64,000 nt of DNA from Plantago major. Lineage: Eukaryota; Streptophyta; Magnoliopsida; Lamiales; Plantaginaceae. The notes below the pieces were generated by a model. The model saw only the letters and a program-made list of their open reading frames with translations. It searched no databases and was not told the DNA's origin. Every line of letters begins with the position of its first letter. Within the stretch, counting starts at the first letter, position 1. Shown here piece by piece: positions 43,206-54,156 of the stretch. Location: contig CM048839.1 in the NCBI GenBank assembly GCA_026545765.1, positions 84,949,914 through 85,013,913 on the forward strand, in the 5' to 3' direction. The translations under genes were made by a program, and so were the position numbers.

Positions 43206-45866
43206 TGTTGAGAAATTTGTTAGGAAATTTGTTAGATATTTTGTTAGAAATATCAGCTTAGATTTTGATCAGCAACATGATGACTTATCTTAGTCTCAGA
43301 AAGGTGATTAGTACTCTTGGTTCACTTGAACATTGTAAAAGAGGAAACCCACTAAGTATGTTAGTCTAGCTAATCTTGTATAGGATGTTAGGTCTCAAAA
43401 TGTGATTTTTATTTTATGAAGAGAAGACCAAGAAGAAGACATCCAAGCAGAACAAGCTCAACGACATTAAAGACTTGAAGAAACTGCACAAGATTATCAA
43501 AGCAGTTTTGGATACCTTAGCCAGATATCTTGAAGACACGAATAGTTTTTAACAAACTGTGTCACAAGAGATATCTGAGAAATAAAAGGCCTATCTGAAA
43601 ACAAGGAAAGTGTCCACAGATATCTATTCTCAGATACCTTGAGCTTTAACCACATTTCTGAAAAAGCAATATATATATTGCAAACAAAGATGTTTCAATA
43701 AAAGGTGGTATCTGAAGATTGAAGATAAGGACGTGCAAAGAATCAGATAATACTAGTCTCTGATACAAAGCATAGTTCCGTTGGCACTCTGAGGACAAAA
43801 GTATAGTACAATGCATTTAATGCACGGACAGAGATGTCGAACAAAAGCAACGGCTTCAAGAAGAAGACAAAACACCTCTGATTACACAGATATCAATAAT
43901 TTGAATTTGAGCCTAACGGATACTATTCAAACGGCACTCAAATTCATCTATAAATATGAACACTTAGACTGCTTGAGAAGACACGACGCTGAAACACAGA
44001 ACTTACTGAACATCTTACTCTCTCAAAGCAAATTACTTATCCTCAAAGCTTTCTGTTGCGACCAAAGCTTTTGATCTTGAGTAACACTGAAGCTCTAAGT
44101 GTCCTTGTTGATACGGAAATATGTCCAATCCGTCATAAAGGACCTAGGAACGAATCCTAAGGCATCCCAAGTCATCCAATGGATCCGAGACACTTTGGTC
44201 CGAGCCAACAGTCCGATCCGGGCAGACCAACCATGGTCCGACCCACATTGAAAGAAAGGGACGAAGGATTTGGACCTACAAGGCCCGACCCGGAACCATA
44301 GGTCCGACCCACCTTGGTCCGAGCCTCTCTGGGAAAGGAGCATAGTGCTAAGTCAGCACCCTCTCCGACCCAAGGACTCCGATCCGGATGTCAACTCGGA
44401 TCCAGCATGACCATCTCATAAAGCAACCAAGCAAATGGGCACCAAAGAGTGAGATGTCCGAACCCAGGAGCTCCGAATCGGAAGAGTTGGACAGGCAGGA
44501 GAACTTCCTCAGCTGACAACCAAATATGGTCCGGACCAATTGTCCGGACCCATCTCGAACACAGGAACTCGCAGAACTAGTCACATCCTCAAGAACTCTC
44601 CCAATAATGACCAAACTACCCCTAAAGCCCAAGATGACATGGGCTAAAGCTTCATTGTTGGGCTATGGGCCTCATATTAGCATTGGTGGCTCAATCCTGG
44701 CCGTACACATGGCGCAATCCTAGCAAGGCCTTCCATTTTGATGATAGCCTATAAATAAGGCACACATCCCCACAAGTAAGTAATCGGACAAGTCACATCA
44801 CGACCTCAAGCCCGAATATTATACAGAGTTGATCTTCAGTCACTCTCGAGTAAAGTCTCATCCCGGTTTGACACTTAGCAAACCGGGCACTAACCCCACC
44901 CCCCCCCCCCCACTCAAGTGTGCAGGTCCTTACCGAAGTAGTTGGTCGTTGGTTCTTACGCCTTGGTCCTTACCTAGCAAGGAGCTTCTTACCTTGGCAC
45001 CCATTAGTGGAGTTGAATAAAATCTAAGTAGTTGGGGAGTTACACCCTCAACAGTCCTGATCCTAAACAAGCAAAGCTATCTGTGAAAGAGTTGAATCAA
45101 AAGATCAAGTATCTGAGATTCATTCTCTTGAACACTTATCTAAGACTTGGGTCAGTAAAAAGAACAAGATACCATACATTGAAAAGTGTATTAAGTATAC
45201 TTGATTCACAGAGCTATCTGAATAACTGAATAAGTTATTAAAGAAGCTCTTCTGACAACTCAAACCGAAACCAACACCATAACTGGCGTGGAGTACAGGA
45301 AGTACTTAGTTTGGAAAATCAGGGAATAACTCCAAGGTTACCGGAGTATAGGAAGTACTTGATTTGGGAAACTAAGGAATAACTCCAAGGTTATTGAGTA
45401 TAGGAAGTACTTAACTTGGGAAGCTAGGGAATAACTCAAAAAGGTTTCTGAGTACAGGAAGTACTTGGCTGTGAAAGCCGGGGAACAACTCAGGGGGAAC
45501 ATTTGGTTGGGAACCATTTGTTTAAAGGAATTTTTAGAATAGGATTTTTGTAAGGAGAACTCAATTATCTATTGTATTGAATTCTAGGTCTCTGGAAGAC
45601 CGAAGTGGATTAGTTGGAGGATTACGCCACCTCCAGATATCACTATACTTGCTGTGTAATTTACTTTTCTGTACTTACATTTCAGCAACACACACACACA
45701 CTTTAACTGTTTCTGCACTTATCTATCTTAAGTCTTCCGCTCTCTGATTCTAAGTATCAGATATCTACTCAGATATCTGAGAAATAGTTTTTATCGACAA
45801 AAGTTTTAAAAGACTATTCACCCCCCCCCCCTCTAGTCTTTTACTTTGCCGTTATCTGGACCAACA
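43206..45866 (+). repeat. 3' LTR of SIRE A (split by a solo Tat LTR)
   Basis: Starts TGTTGAGAAATTTG and ends TCTGGACCAACA; about 1700 bp net of the insert. TATAAATA lies near 43950, the 52-58-bp tandem units at about 45290-45500, and a C run of about 10 near 45822. SIRE C coding sequence follows directly. Confidence 0.9.
44106..45053 (+). repeat. Solo LTR of a G1-family Tat element
   Basis: 948 bp, TGTTGATACGG to CCCTCAACA, homologous end to end with the G1 LTR on the opposite strand. Flanked by a perfect 5-bp target duplication GTCCT (44101-44105 and 45054-45058) with no internal sequence, so it arose by recombination between the two LTRs of a former element. It is more diverged than the G1 LTR pair. 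Confidence 0.94.
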
Positions 45867-47459
45867 GAAATCCTTTTGGACTTAATAACTTTCTGTAAGT
45901 TGTTTGATCTTCAAAATCTAGGAAAGGATTTTGAAATAGACACCAAGGATGAAGATCTCCTTGAAGGTATAAAACAGCTGTACAGTGGTGTGTGTGACAC
46001 TGATAAACAAGATACACACACTGATTTCAAGCTTGCTGACATCATAACCAAACATCTGTTAGTTTACTGGGATGTGTTGGCATGCATTCTTCACAGATGC
46101 TTTGATGGTCTACAAAGAGGTGCTGACCAGATAAGCCAAGAACGCTGGATGATGATGTTCTTTTTGCAAAAACAAGACAAAAGGCTGGAAAACCCTTTCA
46201 ATTGGGGCAAGTACACCTTTATGAAGTTTGTAAAGAAGATTCAAGGCTTTGAGCCTAAAATCGCTAAGGGACTTGCTGAGCCAAAGGCCACAGTGAGCTA
46301 TGGTCTAAAGATATTCTACTTGCTGGAGAAGCTTGTCATTGAGCTCAGAGAGAAGGTTGACATAGCCAACAGTAACCTACTCTACAAATATGAATATACG
46401 AACTTGATGAAAAAGGTTACTGGATCTCAGAAAGGTTCCAAGAAGCGAAAGACTGAAGAGGTATCTGACGGAGAAGTTGCAACCAAAAAGCCCAGAACTT
46501 CACGAAAGAAGTCTACTGGCAAATCAGAAGACACACCCATTGTGGTTATCGATTCCCAGATACCTGCCGCCACTACTGATGAACTCATCAATGCAGATGA
46601 ACTCATCAATGCTGCAAAAGAGGTATCGACTACTGAACAAGTAGACTCAGCAAGAGAAAGTGCTTTCAGAAACGTCAAGACTACTGCCGAAAGCCTTGCT
46701 GATGAACTTATCAATGCTGCTAAAGAATGTAGTGGTAGATACCAAACCCTATCTGTAGAAACTGCAGGGATTATGGACCAATCAGTTCCTAATGCTGATG
46801 AGAGCTCTGATGATGAAGATGATGATTTAGTCATCTCTCAAGTCCTAGAGAAATCAAAAAGGGCTAAGGTTACTGAAAAAGTAACTAGTGTAGAGGTATC
46901 TGAAGAAGAACCTACACCACAGGTTGCTAAACAAGCATCCGTTTCAAAGGTTGCTGAAGAAGCAACTGTGTCCAAGGTCACTGGACAATTTACACCATCA
47001 GAGCAAGAAAGACTGAAGCATATTGAATATGCTCTGATGAGCGATACTCTAGTGTTGGAGGATACTTCCATTGCCTTAACACTCAAAAGTCTATCTCAAG
47101 CACAACAACCACAACAGCCAGATGTGGATACTACTGAAATGGTACTTGAGTTACAGATACCAGCATTTTTCGTTGCTGAAGAAAATCCTGCAAAAGGGAA
47201 GGTTCCCCAACTCAATGAGAGGGATCACACTGAGACATCTACTCAGAATGATCAACCAGGGGAGGCAACTGAGTTGCTTAATCAGGAAAGGTCTGAAGTA
47301 CCTAAAACTTCAAACAAAGAAGCTGAAATGGAACAACAAGACCAACGCATGGAAGGGTCACAAGTTCTAGAGACCAATCAACCTGACATTACTCAGGTAG
47401 CTGAATGGTTTAACTCGTTACTTGTGATATTTTTCTGTCTGATAAATCTTGTTATTTAA
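45867..47459 (+). CDS. SIRE C accessory gene, N-terminal and Glu/Ser-rich blocks
   Basis: A long open frame, about 530 codons, beginning inside the globular N-terminal domain (ILLDLITFCKLFDLQNLG, YWDVLACILHRCFDGLQRG, NPFNWGKYTFMKFVKKI). It then runs through a basic segment (KKRKTEEVSDGEVATKKPR) into long acidic Ser/Thr/Gln-rich sequence (NADESSDDEDDDLVISQVLE). Homologous to 37560-39130 of A. It is unusually open for a buried copy. Confidence 0.65.
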   Translation, partial: EILLDLITFCKLFDLQNLGKDFEIDTKDEDLLEGIKQLYSGVCDTDKQDTHTDFKLADIITKHLLVYWDVLACILHRCFDGLQRGADQISQERWMMMFFLQKQDKRLENPFNWGKYTFMKFVKKIQGFEPKIAKGLAEPKATVSYGLKIFYLLEKLVIELREKVDIANSNLLYKYEYTNLMKKVTGSQKGSKKRKTEEVSDGEVATKKPRTSRKKSTGKSEDTPIVVIDSQIPAATTDELINADELINAAKEVSTTEQVDSARESAFRNVKTTAESLADELINAAKECSGRYQTLSVETAGIMDQSVPNADESSDDEDDDLVISQVLEKSKRAKVTEKVTSVEVSEEEPTPQVAKQASVSKVAEEATVSKVTGQFTPSEQERLKHIEYALMSDTLVLEDTSIALTLKSLSQAQQPQQPDVDTTEMVLELQIPAFFVAEENPAKGKVPQLNERDHTETSTQNDQPGEATELLNQERSEVPKTSNKEAEMEQQDQRMEGSQVLETNQPDITQVAEWFNSLLVIFFCLINLVI

Positions 47460-48906
47460 TGAAATTTCTTTGTTACAGGCTGATTTAGAAACACAACAAC
47501 AAGAGGAAGCTGTAAAGCTTACCTCTGAATCTGAGAAGGAGACTTCCATAGCCTCATCACTTAAGGAACAGGAGCCTGTCTCACAGGTAGAAAATAATTC
47601 CTTAAGATATAACTCAGATATGTGCTTTATACACTTGACTAATAAGTGTTTGTTTCTAATAGCTCCAACTGAGAAGAAAAATGAAGAGACTGAAAAGTCT
47701 GTCTCTTCAGAGAAGAATCCAGAGACTTCCAAGGTCTCTGAGGAACAAGTATCTGAACCTTCTGCAGAGAAGGTATTTCTTTCAGATATCTATAAAGAAC
47801 AAATCTCTGATCATTTTTCTCAAACTAACACATTCTACTTAACAGGTTCAAAAAGAAGTAGAAATTGCTGAGGAGTTGCCCACTCAATCCTCACAACATA
47901 TGGAAATTGATGAGGCATCAAGGCCTTCATCACAAGAAAAGATTCCAGAGACTGCACAAGTCTCTGAGAGATAAGTATCTGAGCCTCCAACGGAGGTAAT
48001 TGACCTCTCAGATATCTGATTTGTCAATAAAATTTTTCTTGATAAAATTTGCCAAGTGTTATGTTTCTAATCTCAGGTTCAAGCAGAAAGAAAGGTTGAT
48101 AAGGACCAGACTTCCAAGTCCCCACCTCACAACAAGATATCTGAGGAACTCCCTACTGCAATAGTACAAGTCTCTGAGCCTGATGCATTCATTCAGGTAA
48201 CTCAGAAACCTAACTACACAAATACTCAGATATCTACACAAGTTTTGAATCTAACTCAAAACTCTTTCTTTCAGGCTCAAACAAGTGTGCCAAAGGTTTC
48301 TGCATTCTCAACAGAAGACCTGCTTACATTCTTCAAGAACCACACACTCAAGAAACATCTCAAGTGTTTCAGAAAGTGGCAAAAGCTGAGAAGCTCAGAT
48401 CTGACTGAACTAACAAAGGTGACTGATCACCAATTGAGAAGAGTCAGAGCTAAGAAGCTGCACACAAGCTCATATAAGCTTTTGAGAAGGCAGATGTCAA
48501 ACCAAAATGCAGATGGCATTCAAGCCTACTTTGCCCCAGACTCTACAGTACATACCCTCTGAACAAGAGGAAGGTAATGGGCAAACGGTCACTATTCCAG
48601 AAGTGATCAACCTGGTCTCTGAAGATGAAGAAGAGAAGGAGACTGATGAGAATGACTATGAAGATTCTCCTTCTACCCATCACAAGGATGAGGATGATAA
48701 GAAGGATGATGATGATGCCCCTGCACCAGGGACAGGAGGGATTACACAGAGGAAGAGTGCCTCAGCTGCTGAAAAGCACACTGAGAGGACAACACAACGA
48801 TACCCTCCTCAATCTCCTCAAAAATCCACACATCCATCTTCCCAACAATAAAAGGACACTACTAAACAAATAGTTGAGCAATCTGAGGAAACAACTCAGA
48901 AGATAT
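47460..48906 (+). other. SIRE C accessory gene, short exon-like blocks
   Basis: Short coding blocks separated by AT-rich spacers with GT and AG ends, in the same order as in A. Recognisable words are QEEAVKLTSESEKET, VSEEQVSEPSAEKVF, LLTFFKNHTLKKHLKCF and EDEEEKETDENDYED. Confidence 0.5.
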
Positions 48907-49861
48907 TGAATACACAAACCAGAGCTGCTCAACTCAAACAACTGTTGGAAGAAGAACAACAGCTCCATCTTCAACTGGAAGAAGAGCTAGTTAAATCCAG
49001 AGATAAGCTTAATAAGCTTCAAGATCAATACTTGAATGAAATGGTAGCTTACTCTGAGGTCAAAGAGCTCCAGGATGCTATAAAATCCATTACTAAGGAG
49101 GTAGATACTGAAGAAGTATCTGAAGCAAAGCATGATGCTAAGGCTGCATCACCATCAAAAGATATACCATCCTCCTCTCTGAAAGGAAAGAAGCCCATCT
49201 CTGAGATGGTTGCTGGAATAGAAAATCTTGAAAATGTCCAAGAGGATGAAGATCACTGGGCTGATGACTCAGATGATGAAGAAGAGAAGAAATTGGCAGA
49301 ACACCGAAATGAGCATTTGGTGATTTCTCACTTGAAAAGGAAGCAAATTGCTCCTGAAATCTTCAACCAACTGCCAAATATCCACGACTCCAGTGAATAC
49401 TTGACCAGATTTCAAGTACTGTCTAAACTGCATAAGGAGTTATCTTCTCAAAATGAAGCCGCCATTTATCAATCCCTCCATAGATGAAGACCTTCACTGA
49501 GCTCATCACTCAGAGAACAACCAGTCTGGTCATTGCTCAGAGCGACCTAGGCATGGTAAGGGATGATGATGTATCATTAGCTGAAAAAGCTTTTCATGAG
49601 GCAAGTTACACTGCTGGAAAAGCAGATGCCATACTAGGCCCATTGGCAGAGCTCACTGATAGGGAAAATGGACTTATCCAACAAAATCAGGAGCTCAAAG
49701 CTGAACTTCAGAAGTTGGTCACTGCCTATAACTACTTACATGGACACTGTGAGTCTCTCTCAGAATCCTTTATGGGACTTAGTCAGCCAACAATGACTAA
49801 GGGGGAAGGATTGTACAAATCTGGACCTCAAAGTCAGGGGGAATGGGAAGAAGGAGAATGA
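48906..49861 (+). CDS. SIRE C accessory gene, coiled-coil blocks
   Basis: Two adjoining blocks with strong coiled-coil character (LKQLLEEEQQLHLQLEEELV, LIQQNQELKAELQKLVTAYN) and an acidic centre (EDEDHWADDSDDEEEKKL). Counterparts are 40761-41654 (A) and 22325-23341 (B). Confidence 0.6.
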
Positions 49862-49993
49862 TATAAGAAGAAATCTGGAGCTGGTGCTGCTCAGAGAGGA
49901 AGAAGAAACAAGAAAACTTCCCAGCCACCACTTAAAATCAATGAGCCCTCCTCAAGTCAAGCTACTTCCCAGAAACCAACTGAAGGAACTTCA

Positions 49994-51001
49994 ATGGTAA
50001 CAAGGGCCATGGCACAAAAACCTCCAAGGAGTACAAAGGTTCCAAGGAGAAGACAAGTAAAAGGGATCGAAGAATCTTCTGAAGAAGAAGAAGAAGGCCA
50101 AATCAAATCCATGGGCAATGAAGAAGGCTGCAAAACTTTCACAAGAATTAATATTGATGATGATGATGAAGAGACTGATAAAGATGAAGCTCCTCTTCAC
50201 AGAAAAAGAAAAATTGATAGCCTAACTGAGCCCATAGCTGCAAAGCCTTTGGCAGCTAAAACACCCTCTGGAAATACCAAGTCTATCCGGGGTGGTTCTT
50301 CAAGCAATCCACCAAGGGAAAATTCAAGGCAAAGGAGGAATAGACTAAGAGCGGAAAAGAGAAAAAGTCAACTTCCACTCAGGCCAGAAGAAGCCAAAAT
50401 TGAGTATGTGAAGACTGACAACAACTCCTCTGTCTACATGTGCATAAATCAGAAAAATGGCTACTGGATTCTGGAACTCAAACATTTACTGCTAAATTCA
50501 AGGTTTCCAGAACCAATCCATAAACAACTCATGGTATGGAGAAAAGACAAACCATTCTTGATTAACACCAGCCACATCAAGAACTGGTTGGATTTTGAAG
50601 TTATCAACAGGATAAAAGCCATGAAGAAGGACCTCTCTGATGAATGTCCTTATGGAAAGCCAGATGATGTGCACAAAATTCCCAATCTGATTGGAACAGG
50701 CACAAGGCCAAGACTTTTTGTGGAACCTTATGAGTCCTACATGGATGAAGAACAATACAAGGGTGACATCAAATATCTGAGGATCATATATGATTATTTT
50801 AAGCTATCAGATATCAAGATTGTGCATGCCTGGATATGGGGAAAGTATCTGTGGGTCAAGCATTTTGTCAAGAAAAATCCAACCAAAACCTACAAAGAAG
50901 TCTGTGGATTTGCCAGAGACACAGAGATGATTGTCAGAACTCTTCTCTATGACTACTCTGATGATATAAGAAGGTTTGGTGATAGGAAATTTGCAGATTG
51001 A
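49994..51001 (+). CDS. SIRE C accessory gene, C-terminal block
   Basis: A frame of 335 codons. The first 130 residues are charged (SSEEEEEGQIKS, NSRQRRNRLRAEKRK). The last 200 form the compact domain shared with A and B: MCINQKNGYWILELKHLL, RFPEPIHKQLMVWRKDKP, LINTSHIKNWLDFEVI, CPYGKPDDVHKI, IVHAWIWGKYLWVKHF and CGFARDTEMIVRTLLYDY. The best preserved of the three copies here. Family unknown. Confidence 0.7.
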   Translation: MVTRAMAQKPPRSTKVPRRRQVKGIEESSEEEEEGQIKSMGNEEGCKTFTRINIDDDDEETDKDEAPLHRKRKIDSLTEPIAAKPLAAKTPSGNTKSIRGGSSSNPPRENSRQRRNRLRAEKRKSQLPLRPEEAKIEYVKTDNNSSVYMCINQKNGYWILELKHLLLNSRFPEPIHKQLMVWRKDKPFLINTSHIKNWLDFEVINRIKAMKKDLSDECPYGKPDDVHKIPNLIGTGTRPRLFVEPYESYMDEEQYKGDIKYLRIIYDYFKLSDIKIVHAWIWGKYLWVKHFVKKNPTKTYKEVCGFARDTEMIVRTLLYDYSDDIRRFGDRKFAD

Positions 51002-51390
51002 TCCATGGAACTGTTTTGAAGACTTGAAGATTTTGAAGACTTGAAGACTAGTTTGTTAGGATGTTCACTTGGAGCTTGGTTACTCCTGTTGTCCTAATTT
51101 ACTATGTAATCTTTTGTATCTTGTTGACTATACCTTATTGTTGTTTTATCTTGTAAAATTTATCTAAACTTTCTTTGTAACATATCTGATGAACCTACTC
51201 CCAGATATCAATCTATAAAAGATAACTTGTCAGCAAAGATCACACCTTGTGATTTGGTTGATGTTTACTTTCTGCACTTAATTATATAAATTGAAAGATC
51301 ATAAGAAATGATTAAGTGATGGATTGTTTCCTCATCTAGATTTGTAAAGGGTCAGATAGTCATTGTTGACTTATCAAAATGGGGGAAATT
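51002..51390. other. SIRE C 3' spacer and polypurine tract
   Basis: AT-rich noncoding stretch, similar to the same region of A, ending in AAAATGGGGGAAATT before the LTR. Confidence 0.6.
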
Positions 51391-52980
51391 TGTTAGGAAT
51401 ATCTGTTTAGATTTTGATCAGCAACCTAATGACTTATCTTAGCTCAGAAAGGTGGTTAGTACTCTTGGTTCACTTGAACACTGTAAAATAGGAAACTCAC
51501 TAAGTATGATAGTCTAGCAAATCTTGTATAGGATGATAGGTCTCTGAATGTTATTTTTATTCCTCTAAAGAAGACCAAGAAGAAGGCATCCAGCAGAAAA
51601 GTTCAACGAATTTGAAGATTTGAAGACTGGACAAGATTGCTGAAGACAAGGGTTTTCAGATACCTTTGACCAGATATCTTGAAGACACAAGCGTTTTTAA
51701 ATAAATAGTATTGCAAAAGATATCTGAGAAATAAAAGGTTTCTGAAACGAGGAAAGTGCCCACAGATATCTACACTCAGATACCTTGGACATAAACTATG
51801 TCTCTGAAAAGAAATATATTATAACATGTTGTTTCAACAAGTGGTATCTGGAGTTGTGATAATCTCTGGAAAAGAACGTGCAAAGCATCAGAGAACTCTG
51901 ATAGTATAAGATCTCTGATACAATGCATAGTTCCGTTGGCACTACAGGACAAAGTATAGTACAATGCATTGAATGCGCGGACAGAAATGTCTGAACAAAA
52001 ACGGTAGCTTCTGAAGAAGAAGACAAATGTACTACAATACTATACTCAGATATCAATAGTTTAAATTTGATTTAAGCCTAACGGATACTATTCAAACGGC
52101 ACTCAAATTCATCCATAAATATCAACACTTAGACTGCTTGAGAACACACCTTAGAACACTGAACACACATTGAATACTCTCACACAAGCTCTCTCAAGCA
52201 CACTACTTACCTTCAAGCTTTCTGTTGCGACCAAAGCTCTTGATTCTAAGTAGCACAAAAGTTCTAAGTGTCCTGATCCTTAACAACCATTGCCATATGT
52301 GAAAGAGTTGAATTAAGATTTGATATCTGAGATTCATTTTGTCGAACATTTATCATAGACTTGGGTTAGTTAAGAACAAGATACCATACATTGCAAAGTG
52401 TATTAAGTGTATTCGATTCTCAGAGCTATCTGCATAACTGAACAAGTTATTATAGAAGCTCACCTGACAAACTACCTTAACCAACACCTTAATTGGCGTG
52501 GAGTACAAGAAGTACTTAGTTAGGGAAACTAAAGAACAACTCCAGGAAAGAGGTTTCTGAGTACAGGAAGTACTTGGCTGTGAAAGCCGGGGAATAACTC
52601 AGGGGGAACACATGGTTGGGAACCTAGTGTAATTAGGAATGGAGAGAAGATATTTGTAAGGTTACATCAATTATCTGTCTTAGTGGATTCTAGGTCTGAG
52701 AAAGGCCGAAGTGGAGTAAAAGTTGAAGGATTACGACACCTTCAGATACCACTATAAAAAGACTTGTGTTATTTACTTTCTGCTTTTTATTACCTGCTTT
52801 ATTTACCTTGCAAAATATTTACACCTATCTTGCTGAGAACGTGTACTTATCACAGAAAAGTCTTCCGCTCTCTGAAATTAAGTATCAGATATCTGAGAAA
52901 CCTTATCGACAAAAGTTTTAAAAGACTATTCACCCCCCCCCCCCCTCTAGTCTTTTACTTTGCCGTTATCTGGACCAACA
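51391..52980 (+). repeat. 3' LTR of SIRE C
   Basis: About 1590 bp, TGTTAGGAATATC to TCTGGACCAACA. It is shorter than the A and B LTRs because it has fewer copies of the edge 12-bp repeat and of the 52-58-bp internal unit. ATAAATAT lies near 52117 and a C run of about 13 near 52932. Confidence 0.9.
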
Positions 52981-53240
52981 CAAAGTTCGCTAACAAATTC
53001 TCTGTACTTTGTTTAATGCAGAATCCATTTTCTCATTTAGTAGGGATGGAAACTTCTCTTGCAGATTACCTTGGTTCAGTGCCTTTTTATTTTCTGAATT
53101 TTATAACTAATATTTTTACTGTGATTTATGTTCAAGCGTTCATTTCTTATTGTGCCAAGTACATTTATATAGATGGAGTTGTTAGGTGATACGAATTGAG
53201 AGGACAATATAAGAAATTGGCGATATAAGAAATTTGCATT
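52981..53240. other. Host sequence at the SIRE C border
   Basis: First host sequence right of the LTR nest. A plus-strand frame from about 53020 (NPFSHLVGMETSLADYLGS, followed by an aromatic/hydrophobic stretch) is preceded by TTTAATGCAG, which resembles a splice acceptor. Too short to call; it may be an old exon fragment or chance. Confidence 0.2.
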
Positions 53241-53244
53241 ATTC

Positions 53245-53665
53245 GGCTCATGGTCATTATTGATCGTGGCTATTATTTAGCTGGAAGAATGAAAGCTGAG
53301 TCTTTTAGAAATGGAACTGTTAGCAGCAGTATGGTGATGATTGTGGATTGGAATTGGGTGTGGAAACTTGGTGTTCCTAACAAGATAAAGGTGTTTATTT
53401 GGAGATTCTTGAAAAACTCTCTTCCTGTAATGGAAAAGGAGTGTGGATGTAGATGATTTGTGTCCCATTTGTAGTTTAATTCTGGAATCTTTGCTGCATA
53501 TTTTCAGAAATTAATTGTGACTTTGCAAGAATGTTTTCGGCTCTTTCATTATTGCCATTTTCTGTTACTTATTCTAATAGTTCCTCTATTGCAGCATGGA
53601 TTGAACAAGTTCGTGGTGCTATTAGTAAGGAGGAGTTCGATTATTTTGTCCAAACTCAATGAGAG
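53245..53665 (+). pseudogene. LINE fragment, zinc-binding domain of reverse transcriptase
   Basis: The plus strand encodes WNWVWKLGVPNKIKVFIWRF followed in another frame by DLCPICSLILESLLHIFRN and AAWIEQVRGAISKEEFDYF. This is the zf-RVT region at the C-terminus of plant LINE ORF2, also found as many orphan copies. It is broken by at least two frame changes and stops, and the polymerase part is missing. A dead non-LTR remnant. Confidence 0.75.
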
Positions 53666-54154
53666 ATGAAGAAAATCAAATTGAGAAGTAGTCTACACGG
53701 TTTGACGATGCTTATGGTGTTATTTTGATCAATTCCAGAATTTTGATTTGTGATTGCAATTTGTGTCAGAGATGTATAGTTATAATAGAGTGTACATATA
53801 TAAATCAAACTTTCATGCCTGTGATTCCGACAAGATGAATCTCGATAGAGGCATCACTAGGAATAGATTGATCGATCGGTGGTGGTGATCGACGCCATGC
53901 ATCATTATGCTATGGCAGATCGATTGTTGATAATGATCGATTTCGTTGATGGTCCATTGATAATGGTGTTTAATTGATCAAACCAGTTCGACTTAGAATT
54001 ATGGATGATTATCATTTTGTTGTGGGTTTGTGACATTTTTGTCGAATATGTTCCAATTTTGGGGAGAAATGAGAGTTGTGAAGGACTAAAGATAATGAAG
54101 GGTCATTCTAGAGTCTCATAGATTCATTTGCATTACTTGCCTCATCTAAAGCTA
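53666..54154. other. Intergenic, nothing recognised
   Basis: AT-rich sequence with GATCGAT-type words near 53870-53990. No coding frame or repeat structure that I can support. Confidence 0.4.
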
Positions 54155-54156
54155 TA

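Larger units (their letters stand above)
16029..45866 (+). mobile_element. Ty1/copia SIRE-type element A (interrupted)
   Basis: The plus-strand copia element has its 5' LTR and most of gag left of the window. Visible parts are the gag-protease linker, protease, integrase and first part of reverse transcriptase (16029-19223), the rest of pol (35453-36356), the extra gene region (37197-42830), the polypurine tract and the 3' LTR (43206-45866). It carries insertions of G2 (with G1 inside), B and a solo Tat LTR. It lies within older copy C: its LTR ends at 45866 and C coding sequence follows at once. Clearly broken, with many breaks besides the insertions. Confidence 0.88.
45867..52980 (+). mobile_element. 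Ty1/copia SIRE-type element C, 3' part
   Basis: Accessory gene blocks (45867-51001), polypurine tract and 3' LTR (51391-52980) of an older SIRE copy. Its gag-pol lies on the far side of copy A, left of the window. Sequence differs more from A and B than they do from each other. Host DNA starts at 52981. Interrupted by A; the visible part has a handful of breaks. Confidence 0.85.

Noticed and set aside
43811-44074. Small gene in the SIRE A 3' LTR (and relatives at 20002-20232 and 34500-34802)
   Set aside because: These frames fall in the LTR around and after the TATA box, have no domain, and are explained by LTR sequence similarity.
52764-53189. Gene of 141 codons
   Set aside because: The frame begins inside the SIRE C LTR and runs into host DNA, so it is a chance junction frame. 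Only the host part could be an old exon fragment.
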